DNA of 9,806 bases from Chitinophaga varians (GTDB taxonomy: Bacteria; Bacteroidota; Bacteroidia; Chitinophagales; Chitinophagaceae): assembly GCF_012641275.1 (NCBI RefSeq), contig NZ_JABAIA010000007.1, positions 1 through 9,806 of the forward strand, written 5' to 3'. The notes below the pieces were generated by a model. The model was not told where the DNA came from, ran no database searches, and worked only from the letters and a program-made list of their open reading frames with translations. This document shows positions 1 through 7,800 of the stretch, piece by piece. Within the stretch, counting starts at the first letter, position 1. Each line of letters opens with the position of its first letter. Position numbers and translations under genes: made by a program.

Positions 1-70
1 TATCCCAGAACTCACCGATATTGCGGGCGCCGGGATAACGGCCGCTTAAGCCTACGATGGCTATGTCTTT
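1..70 (-). other. Ketosynthase KS-C, N-terminal fragment
   Basis: Residues 1533-1554, KDIAIVGLSGRYPGARNIGE and onwards, are the start of another KS domain cut by the window edge. The start closely resembles that of KS0 (VAIIGVSGKYPGAKNIHAFW). No catalytic residue is visible, so whether it elongates is unknown. Confidence 0.9.
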
Positions 71-3000
71 TGACCCGGCTGCCCGGCTGACAGACGGCGA
101 TGTTGCCAAAGGCGCCACTGGCAATTCCTCCCGGGAATTGACGACACCCGTTAATGCTGACAGCTTCGCTGCATGATGTGCGGCAAAATAATCGGCCAGC
201 TCTCTCAGTGTCTGGTACTCAAAAAACAATGTCCTCGGCAGTTTCCCGAAAGATGCCTCCAGACGGTTGGTCAGTTTGTGGATCAACACAGAATCAATAC
301 CATATTGCTCAAAAGCCGCATCAGGATCTAATTTCAACAAAGGCAGCTTCAGTTCTTCGCTGATAAGCCCACGAATATAATTCAATGAGGAGGACAGATC
401 AGCAGCTACCTCTATGGTACTACTGTCTGGTTTCTCTGCCATCGGCATCCCCTTCTTACCATGAAATACGACCACCTGTTCGTGGCCCTGTTGTAATAAC
501 CGGTCAAACAACGCAAGGCCGGAGGATGCCGGCAACGGCTGCATTCCCCATTCCCGCTCCAGATAACGTGCGCTTTCCTCATCTACCTGCATCCCGTCGC
601 TGGCCCATAGCGGCCATGCGATGCTCTGCGTGCGGCCACTGCGCGCTCCTGTCTTTACCAGCTCATTGCGGTACAGTGCATAGTCGTCCAGATAAGCATT
701 TGCTGCAGCGTAATCGCCCTGCCCGATATTGCCCGTCACGCCTGACAGGGACGAGAACAAAATCATAAAATCCAGTCGGCAGGAAGCGCTGGCCTCATCC
801 AGATGCCGCACGCCGCCGATCTTGGCACTCAATACCGCCGAGGCGGATGCCCCCGTCTTGTTGATGATAAAACTGTCCCGCACCACGCCTGCCGCGTGGA
901 TAATACCGTGAAGCTCCCCGTAGTTGTCCTGCACCCAGCTGATCAGCGATGCCACTGAGGCTGCATCTCCCACGTCGCAGCGGCGATAGCTCACTGCCGG
1001 CAATGCGGCAACCCACGACGGCGCCTCGCTACGGCCGCACAGCACCACGCGGGCGCCAGGCGTATTCGTGATATGTGACGCCAGCAACCGGCCAAGACCG
1101 CCGCCGCCACCGGTAATCAGGTACACCCCGTCTGCACGGATACCTGTCCCTGGTGAAGGAGAGGACGATGAAGATCGTAGTTCCTGTAACCGCTTCACTT
1201 CTCTCACACCGCCACGGTAGCGCACTTCAGCATCTGACGTATCCAGCTCGCAAGACACCAGCTGCGCCAGCTCTTCAATATCTTGAAGGGACAAGCGCTC
1301 CACGCCTATCGTTTTACTTTTTAACTGTGGATATTCACGGCTGGCCGTTTTCAACAGTCCCGCTATAAACCCTTCTCCCGGAAGGGAAGCGTAGCAGTGC
1401 AAGACTATGAGACGGCCTCCCATACGCTGCTGTAACCGTTTTTTCACCTCCTCCAGGCAGAACAGGAAATATTCCGTTGGCGTGCCGGCGGCGACATGCA
1501 CGGCCCTCATCTCCAGCCGCTCTCCCAGCTTCTCTGCCAGTGTTGCCGGGCCGCCGGACACCAGCAACAGATCTTCTGCGGCTGCCTGCGAAAGCATTTC
1601 GGTGATTGCCTCCGCTTTCCACACATGGTTGTAAAAAAAAGTCTTTTCCCCGTTTTCCTCCTGTACAGATGAATAACGAGGTTGTCCTACCGGTATCCAA
1701 TACCGCTCGCCGGCAAAAGGATAAGTAGGCAGACCGATTTTCTGCGGTTTATCGTCAGGGTACAACAATGTCCAGTCAATGGTTGCGCCTTTCAACCATG
1801 CGCAGGCCAGCAGGTTAAGGTCGCCATTGTTCAGTGCAACCTGGATTGCTGACGGCCCGGCTTCATCGTTCCCGCTGTTGTTGTCACCGTAGCAGGCGAG
1901 GGGCTTATTCTCCGGAAAAGCCTCCAACGCGGCCATCAGTTCCTTCATGCTGTGAACAACTATGGCCCAGCGTTCTTCCATGGCTTCCCGTCCTGTTTGC
2001 AGGGTGTAAGCGAGATCATATAAACTGATGCCATCATTGTTCTGAAGAAAAGATTTCAGTTGTATTGTCTGTTCTCTCAGAATGCTGATCGTATGGGCAG
2101 ACAGCACAATCAGCGACTCTCCGTTGCCACTGAATCTTTTCACACGTTCCCCGGTATAGTCGTCAACTATAATATGCGCATTACTGCCGCCTGCGCCGAA
2201 ACTACTGATCATGGCCCTTCTGAGACCATTAGTCGGCAGCCACTCCTGTAATGTTGTATTTATTTTGAAAGGAGTTCTTTCCAGATGCAGGTCCGGATTC
2301 AGTTTTTCCGTACCTATAGTAGGTGCCAGCTGCCGGTGTTGTAACTGTAATATTACTTTTGTCAACTGCGAGATGCCCGATGCGGCTTCGAGGTGGCCAA
2401 TATTGGATTTTACTGCACCTATTACAATGTTGTTTTCTCCCCTTTCATGAAATACTCTTGACAAACCAGCTATTTCGATTGGATCTCCAAGCGGGGAGCC
2501 ATTAGCTGCCGCCTCGATATAGTTGATCGAAAAAGGATCTATCTGCGCCCTTTTTAACGATTCGCTGATTAAAAGTGCCTGTGCGCCAGGATTAGGGACA
2601 CCGAAACCACCTGATCGTCCGTCATGGTTTACAGCTTCTGAACGAATGACTCCATAAATCCTGTCTCCATCGGCTTCCGCCCTCTTCAGGGACTTTAATA
2701 AAACAGCGCCTACCCCTTCGCCGGGCAGGTAACCGTCGCCGGCAGCAAAACTTTTACTGGTTGTCGCCGTGCCTAAAAAACCTATTTCTCCCAGGATCTG
2801 CCAGCGTGAGGCATGTAGATTTAAATTAACACCTCCGGCAATGGCACTCACACAATCTCCTTTCCTGATAGCATCACATGCCTGAATAATTGCAGTAAGG
2901 GATGAAGAACAGGCAGTGTTTACAGCTATGCTCGGTCCTGTCAGTCCGTAATGGTATGACACCCTGTTAGCAATGGCCCAATGCGTATAAAACGATAGTT

Positions 3001-4663
3001 TTTCGAGTGTCGGTTTTTCAGTTGCCAGCAGCGGGTAATCATTGAACATGCTACCTACGAAAACGCCTATACGTCTTTCCGGATAGGTCATTGGCTTCCA
3101 TCCTGCATCTTCAAATGTTGCCCATACTACTTCCATAAACAGGCGAATCTGCGGGTCCAGCAGTTCAGCCAGTACAGGCGGAATCCTGAAATGTTCCGCA
3201 TCAAACTTGTCAATGTCTGTTAAAAATCCTCCCCATTTGGATTTGATGTTGCCGGCATTATATGCGCTATCGGCATCCCATCTATCGGGAGGTATTTCAG
3301 TAATACAGTCTTTGCCCGCTTTCAGATTATCCCAGAATGCATGAATATTTTTTGCCCCGGGATATTTACCACTCACCCCTATAATGGCGACAGGCTCTCC
3401 CATCCCTGTTCCCGAAGCAGCTACTACAGGTAGTTCTGACAGAAAAGACAGTGGCTCCGGATTTTCCTGCCTGACTGCGGTCTGCTGATCAATGTCAGCA
3501 GGGACCTGATATTGGGACAGATAATCTCCCAGATCTTTTATATTCTGATACTCAAATAACAGCGTCGGGTATAGGTCTGTCTTGTACAATCGTTCCAATT
3601 CCCTTACTATTTCCAAAGCTCCTTTCGAGTCCAGTCCCAGCTCATAAAAGCCGGTACTGATGTCTGTTTCAGATACCGGTTTGCCTGTTTTATTCCCTAC
3701 CAGCTGCCGCAAATAATGCGTTATTGTCTCCTCTTTCACCGGCGGCGAGGACACAGGAACAGTGGCGGCCGCTGTTTGTATTTCTTTTATAGCCGGAGTT
3801 TCCACCAATTTCCGGATCATTTCCGGATGTCTTATTCTTTTACTGGTGATGTCATAAAACCGCGCCAACAGTTGTCCCTCCTCATCATATACGGCAATGT
3901 TGTTCTTAACAACTTCCGGCGCCTTACCGAATGGCAATACCGGTTTATGGCTATGCACGAATATTTTTCCGGGGAAAGGGCGGTGCCATTCAAAACTGTC
4001 AATTGAAAAAGGGATATAGGGGTCTGTTCCCGCCGGTATCCAGGGATGGCTGCCTGCCAGATTAAATGATATGCCGGCGAATGTGGCCCCGTCCAGGAAA
4101 GCGGGATGCAATGCCAGCTCTTTCAGATATTCCGCAGCTTCTTCGCCGAGCTGCAATGCCATCAACTCTTCATCTTTCCGTTGGTAGACAGCGCCTTTCG
4201 TTTGCATGAACGGCCCGTGAAAAATAGATACGCTTCTGGCCCATTTATATCCTTCACTCATATCCAAGACGCGTTCGCTGCTGGCGATAAAACCTTTTAC
4301 ATCAAATACCTGATCGTCCTGCTTACCGAAGGGTTCAAGATGGCAACGCATATGTTCTGTCCATGGCCCTGCCGGCTGACCTGGCGTGGGCATTTCCGCC
4401 GAACGCGCTGATACTGCGTAATTTCCGGCAGCAACATTGGTGAAAGTAATTTCCAGGTCACGGCAACAGCCGTCTGCCACTGCCAGCGGTTCCAGAAACA
4501 ACATTTTCTTTACCCTGTAAACGTCGCCAAACATCGCTTTTGCCGCGCGCAGCACCAATTCAATATAATTTACGCCCGGAAGGATGCTAATGCCATAGAC
4601 CTTATGGTCTCTGAGAATAAAATTGTTAGCGTCCATCTCAATATGAACAGTCCTGTTCTCCAT
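1..4663 (-). CDS. trans-AT polyketide synthase, 3'-partial: DH-ACP-KS0-KR-ACP-[KS]
   Basis: Second polyketide synthase subunit. It starts with ATG at 4663-4661 and stays open to the window edge (1554 complete codons). The start is well supported: it lies two bases after the upstream stop, and the dehydratase motif HxxxGxxxxP begins at residue 20, close to where DH domains normally begin. Domains: DH (1-278), ACP2 (311-386), non-elongating ketosynthase KS0 (423-840), KS-flanking linker ending in YPFAGERYWIP (to 991), ketoreductase (about 1003-1400), ACP3 (about 1420-1498) and the first 22 residues of KS-C (1533-1554). Together with KS-B at the end of the upstream protein this forms a dehydrating bimodule that nets one chain extension with reduction and dehydration. 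I translated the frame by eye in blocks across the domains and found no stop or frameshift, with domain motifs in phase throughout. GC is much higher in the KR2 part than in the KS0 part. Confidence 0.95.
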   Translation of the reverse strand, partial: MENRTVHIEMDANNFILRDHKVYGISILPGVNYIELVLRAAKAMFGDVYRVKKMLFLEPLAVADGCCRDLEITFTNVAAGNYAVSARSAEMPTPGQPAGPWTEHMRCHLEPFGKQDDQVFDVKGFIASSERVLDMSEGYKWARSVSIFHGPFMQTKGAVYQRKDEELMALQLGEEAAEYLKELALHPAFLDGATFAGISFNLAGSHPWIPAGTDPYIPFSIDSFEWHRPFPGKIFVHSHKPVLPFGKAPEVVKNNIAVYDEEGQLLARFYDITSKRIRHPEMIRKLVETPAIKEIQTAAATVPVSSPPVKEETITHYLRQLVGNKTGKPVSETDISTGFYELGLDSKGALEIVRELERLYKTDLYPTLLFEYQNIKDLGDYLSQYQVPADIDQQTAVRQENPEPLSFLSELPVVAASGTGMGEPVAIIGVSGKYPGAKNIHAFWDNLKAGKDCITEIPPDRWDADSAYNAGNIKSKWGGFLTDIDKFDAEHFRIPPVLAELLDPQIRLFMEVVWATFEDAGWKPMTYPERRIGVFVGSMFNDYPLLATEKPTLEKLSFYTHWAIANRVSYHYGLTGPSIAVNTACSSSLTAIIQACDAIRKGDCVSAIAGGVNLNLHASRWQILGEIGFLGTATTSKSFAAGDGYLPGEGVGAVLLKSLKRAEADGDRIYGVIRSEAVNHDGRSGGFGVPNPGAQALLISESLKRAQIDPFSINYIEAAANGSPLGDPIEIAGLSRVFHERGENNIVIGAVKSNIGHLEAASGISQLTKVILQLQHRQLAPTIGTEKLNPDLHLERTPFKINTTLQEWLPTNGLRRAMISSFGAGGSNAHIIVDDYTGERVKRFSGNGESLIVLSAHTISILREQTIQLKSFLQNNDGISLYDLAYTLQTGREAMEERWAIVVHSMKELMAALEAFPENKPLACYGDNNSGNDEAGPSAIQVALNNGDLNLLACAWLKGATIDWTLLYPDDKPQKIGLPTYPFAGERYWIPVGQPRYSSVQEENGEKTFFYNHVWKAEAITEMLSQAAAEDLLLVSGGPATLAEKLGERLEMRAVHVAAGTPTEYFLFCLEEVKKRLQQRMGGRLIVLHCYASLPGEGFIAGLLKTASREYPQLKSKTIGVERLSLQDIEELAQLVSCELDTSDAEVRYRGGVREVKRLQELRSSSSSPSPGTGIRADGVYLITGGGGGLGRLLASHITNTPGARVVLCGRSEAPSWVAALPAVSYRRCDVGDAASVASLISWVQDNYGELHGIIHAAGVVRDSFIINKTGASASAVLSAKIGGVRHLDEASASCRLDFMILFSSLSGVTGNIGQGDYAAANAYLDDYALYRNELVKTGARSGRTQSIAWPLWASDGMQVDEESARYLEREWGMQPLPASSGLALFDRLLQQGHEQVVVFHGKKGMPMAEKPDSSTIEVAADLSSSLNYIRGLISEELKLPLLKLDPDAAFEQYGIDSVLIHKLTNRLEASFGKLPRTLFFEYQTLRELADYFAAHHAAKLSALTGVVNSREELPVAPLATSPSVSRAAGSKDIAIVGLSGRYPGARNIGEFWD
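170..406 (-). other. Acyl carrier protein domain ACP3
   Basis: Carrier domain with FEQYGIDSVLIHKL. The phosphopantetheine serine is residue 1458 (codon 292-290), and LFFEYQTLRELADYF follows. It carries the chain during KR2 reduction and hands the product to KS-C. The following linker of about 35 residues is rich in Ala, Pro and Ser. Confidence 0.93.
464..1657 (-). other. Ketoreductase domain KR2, predicted B-type
   Basis: Structural subdomain (from about residue 1003, ending around EVRYRGGVREVKRL) followed by a catalytic Rossmann half with LITGGGGGLG (Gly-rich motif 1185-1191). Ser1305 in LFSSLSG, Tyr1318 and Asn1322 in GDYAAANAYLDDYA form a complete SDR-type active site. HAAGVVRD places Asp1263 at the diagnostic third position of the LDD motif, which predicts a B-type, D-configured hydroxyl. 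It should reduce the beta-keto intermediate moved onto ACP3 by KS0. The DH on the same protein then dehydrates the product. This segment is notably GC-rich (about 64% in 781-1140). Confidence 0.92.
1690..2143 (-). other. KS0-to-KR2 linker (trans-AT flanking subdomain)
   Basis: About 150 residues after KS0 with AYTLQTGREAMEERWA near 2000 and LPTYPFAGERYWIP ending at residue 991. It is homologous to the linker after KS-A (9073-9552). No AT motif is seen. A full flanking subdomain is retained even though KS0 should not need a malonyl extender. GC rises towards KR2 within this segment. Confidence 0.8.
2144..3397 (-). other. Non-elongating ketosynthase (KS0)
   Basis: Full-length KS fold from EPVAIIGVSGKYPGA to FGAGGSNAHIIVDD. 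The nucleophile Cys585 (NTACSSSL) and His757 (SNIGHLEAASG) are present. The third catalytic residue is missing: the region normally reading IEAHGTGT is IEAAANGS, with Ala719 in place of the decarboxylation histidine (codon 2509-2507). In trans-AT synthases this loss marks KS0 domains, which accept and pass on the acyl chain but do not condense. KWGGFLTDIDKF, LDPQIRLFMEVVWATFEDAG and the rest of the fold are well kept, so this is a conserved specialised domain and not a decaying one. Confidence 0.93.
3506..3733 (-). other. Acyl carrier protein domain ACP2
   Basis: Carrier domain with the motif YELGLDSKGAL. The phosphopantetheine serine is residue 346 (codon 3628-3626). It is followed by LFEYQNIKDLGDYL, the usual helix III region. 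It sits between the DH and KS0, so it receives the product of KS-B, which KS0 then passes to ACP3. Confidence 0.93.
3830..4663 (-). other. Dehydratase domain (DH)
   Basis: Hot-dog fold dehydratase at the N-terminus of the second protein. The first catalytic motif HxxxGxxxxP is complete (His20, Gly24, Pro29 in DHKVYGISILP). The second half carries HPAFLDGATF with the catalytic Asp191, but the Q/H normally found four residues later is Phe195. The YGPxF-like motif reads HGPFMQ from residue 149. With both catalytic residues present it should remove water from a beta-hydroxyacyl chain. That chain is made by KR2, which lies after the next carrier protein, as in dehydrating bimodules. A pyran synthase is less likely because His20, Pro29 and Asp191 are all kept. 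Confidence 0.9.
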
Positions 4664-4680
4664 GCTCAACTGAAATTAGT
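4661..4680 (-). promoter_or_regulatory. Gene junction with coupled translation start
   Basis: The upstream gene stops with TGA (4668-4666). After two bases (GC) the downstream ATG follows at 4663-4661. The preceding bases on the coding strand, AACACTAATTTCAGTTGAGC, hold no GGAGG-like ribosome binding site. Re-initiation by ribosomes finishing the upstream gene is the likely mechanism, which would keep the two halves of the split module at similar amounts. No promoter is seen, so both genes should share one long transcript. Confidence 0.75.
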
Positions 4681-4812
4681 GTTTAGATATTTCATAAATA
4701 CGGCCTTTGCGATATCACTTTCAACAATATATTTTTCTTCTTCCGGCCAATGCCTTTGTCGTTTAAAGCCAGGTTGTGGCGGAGCAAAAGAAGACACTAC
4801 ACTGGTTGCGGG
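4666..4812 (-). other. Post-KS tail with putative docking helix
   Basis: The last 48 residues after KS-B. They contain FKRQRHWPEEE, a short form of the post-KS linker signature, and end in a predicted short amphipathic helix (SDIAKAVFMKYLNTNFS, then stop). Because KS-B and the DH on the next protein belong to one module, this C-terminus must recruit the following subunit. I infer that it is a docking element, but I cannot assign it to a named class. Confidence 0.5.
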
Positions 4813-7800
4813 AATACCTTCATTGCTCAATATAAGATGCCCATTGCTCCCTCCCAGACCGAAAGCACTCACTCCGGCCCTTCTTACACCGTTTACGCCA
4901 GGCCATTCTGTCAACACCCTTACCGGATATACCGCAGAATTGTCGAAATCAAATCGGCGATTGGGAGTATTACAATGAAGAGTAGGCGGCAGCTGTCCGG
5001 CATTCATCGATAACAATGTTTTAATAACCCCTGCAACGCCGGCAGCACTAAGCAAATGCCCGATATTGCTTTTTACACTGCCAATCCCACAAATTCCCCT
5101 GGCAGAAGTATGTGCTTCGAATAACCGGTTAATGGCTTTGAGTTCAATGGGATCTCCTATGTGAGTAGCCGTACCATGCGTTTCAATGTAACTGATGGTG
5201 GCTACATCCACACCGGATTTTGCCACTGCACGCTTCAGCAGGTTCAGCTGTGCAGCAGGGTTAGGGGTAGTTACGCCCATCGTATTCCCATCATTGTTAA
5301 TCGCGGCGCCTTCAATCACGCCGTATATTTTATCGCCGGCCCTGACCGCGTCGTCCAGGCGCTTCAGCACTAATACCCCGCACCCTTCACCCAGACCAAT
5401 GCCGTTAGCACTTTCGTCAAACGTTTTACTTCTTCCGTCGGGAGAAAGTACGCCGGCAGCGCTGAGCGTAATAAACGTTCTTTCATTGAGGAGAATGTCC
5501 ACTCCACCAGCCAGCGCCGCTTCTGTTTCTCCGCTAAGCAGGCTATCTACAGCCAGCGATATGGCAGTAACAGCGCTGCTACAACCAGTATCTACCACCA
5601 TATTAGGCCCGGTGAAATTGTAGATATGCGCTAAGTGTGCGGTGATGAAATTCTGGCCTACACCTACCAGGATATCTTTCGGTAATGCTTTTACCTTATC
5701 AGAGAAATTACTCACCCTGCTTCCTGCAAATACACCCACACTTTTACCCCATAGGTCTTTTTTACTGAAGCCGGCATCTGCAAGTGCTTCAGCACTCACT
5801 TCCAGCCATTGCCGCTCGAGAGGATCTATATTTTGGGCCAGCGAAGGATGGATACCAAAATAAGCAGGATCAAAGTCTTCAATTCCGTCAAGGAACGCTC
5901 CCCACTTACTGATACTTTTCCCATTCGTGGCTCCGCCAGGCGCATAGTGCCTGGCTACAGACCAGCGGCTGGCAGGCACTTCTCTGATACTGTCCCTTCC
6001 ATTTTTCAGATTCTCCCAGAAGGAAGCAATATCAGGCGCGTCGGGAAAGTGACACGCCATGCCCACCACAGCGATCCTGTTATTGCTGCGATGAGTATTC
6101 CCATCTTTTCTACCACTTTCAGCCGCTGTCGTATGTGTCATTTTTTTATTGGTATTAACAGCAATTACCAACTGCTGTTCCTTCCCTCCTCCTTCAGGAA
6201 ACGAGCCGCTCTTATTGAAACCATTGGCGGCGAGCACCTGCTTCCAGCTGTCAGCTGAAAGCGCCGGACCTCCTTCCATCCTGCGTTCCTCATCTTCAAA
6301 CAGCCACCAGCCGTCCAGCAACCCGAACGTAAGTGTATTAAACACCGAGTTTACTGCGATCTCGTTCAATAGCAAAAGGCCGTCCGGCTTCATGGTTTTT
6401 CGCATATTTTGCAGGCTTACGGCTATGTCCCTGGTAGCATGCACAACATTGGCGGCAATGACTATGTCATAAGTATGTTCCGGCAAATGCTGCGAAGCTG
6501 GCGGCTGGCCAATATCGAAAACAGCAGTTGTCAGATAAGGCGCTATTGTCTTATAAGTCTCTTCTGCATAATGTAAAAAGCTTCTGGATACATCTGTGTA
6601 AGCGTAAGTGATATAATCGCTATACGGTACCAGTTTTTTAAAGATCAGCTCACTGGTGCCTCCGGTTCCCGCCCCCACTTCCAGTATCCTTATCCGCTCT
6701 CCGGGACGCAGTTGCTTCACTCCGGCCTCAACAGCATTGGAGACCGCGTTGGTCAACAATTCGTTGAAATAATCAGCATACCTGTTCCCTTTATAAACTG
6801 CCGCTACATATGCCATGTTACCCTCGGGGAACATAACATCTGTTGCTTTCCGCATTCCGGTTATGATCTCAGGGAATGCATCAAGGGACATCTCCAGCAA
6901 GTTGAGCACACCTTTAAAGTTGGGATAACGTTCCCTGAGCTGCTGCAGGGCAGCGGTATGACTGTATGTTGCTGTTGTCCCACCCCCGGAGGAAATGCTG
7001 ACCTGTCCGGTTTCATCCCATACAAGTAGTCCGGCATTGACCGATATCCGGACCAGCTCAGCAAAAAGCCGCTGATATTTATCCACTACTCCCAACGCCT
7101 TTCTCAATCCGGTAACGGTATGATAGCGATGGTCCCTGATTCCAAGGTCCAGTAGTATTTTAAGTATACTTTTTTCACAAAGCTGTTGCAAGCCGTCATC
7201 AAAGCCACTATCCATCTGTAAAGGGAGTAGGCCTCCATCATTCCCGGAACTAATTGCGCTGATATCCAGTTCTGACAGCACACTGCCTTTTGTTTTATTC
7301 ACAGGATCTGTTACATCTGCTTTTTCTGTCTGCACCGTCTCAGAAAAAGATATATCCTGCCCGTTCATCAAGGCTAATAACCCCTCAGGGCACTGTTCTT
7401 TCAGATACCCGGCCAGCAGGTTTATGGTTGGGTATTCCAAAATAACGTTAGGAGACACCGCCATGCCGTTTAATTGTGTTTCCAAACGTTTAACCAATAA
7501 TGACAATACAATGGAATCAACTCCATATTCCTGGAAATTGGTATCGTTATCCAGAATACGGGGATCCATCCGTAACACTATGCCGACCTGGCCTTTCAAC
7601 CAGTCGGTAATATCCGGGGACTGCCGGTCGTTGTGCATGGCAGATGGCTCTTGTATACTGGTTTTTTCAGGAATAGTAATCGCTGTTATGCTATCAAATT
7701 TGGCAGGGTCGTATACTGCTGAAAAAACAACCGGCGGGCATTCATCGTTCATCAGAATACAGTCCAGTATCTCCAATGCCTCCTTATTGGTCATTGACAA

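Noticed and set aside
1633..1640. Run of eight A (T on the coding strand) in the KR2 N-terminal region, a possible slippage or indel site
   Set aside because: The frame is the same on both sides (EKTFFYNHVW), so no frameshift is present. Programmed slippage has no further support.
795..1700. Short minus-strand frames at 795-1016 and 1335-1700
   Set aside because: They are out-of-frame readings inside the GC-rich KR2 region. The KR2 frame across the same bases has all family motifs.
3830..4663. DH as a pyran synthase
   Set aside because: His20, Gly24, Pro29 and Asp191 are all kept. Pyran synthases usually depart from these motifs, and the bimodule context calls for a dehydratase.
4661..4668. 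The two genes might be one gene broken by a frameshift, since KS-DH is normally one module
   Set aside because: The upstream frame ends after a complete post-KS tail, the downstream ATG begins a complete DH, and the TGA-GC-ATG spacing is typical of a coupled start. A single-base error is not fully excluded but is not needed.
5809..6258. Plus-strand open frames of 140-150 codons (for example 5195-5623, 5809-6258, 8114-8554)
   Set aside because: They lie antisense to the MT and KS-B or to KR1, show no domain motifs, and have the low-complexity look of a shadow frame.
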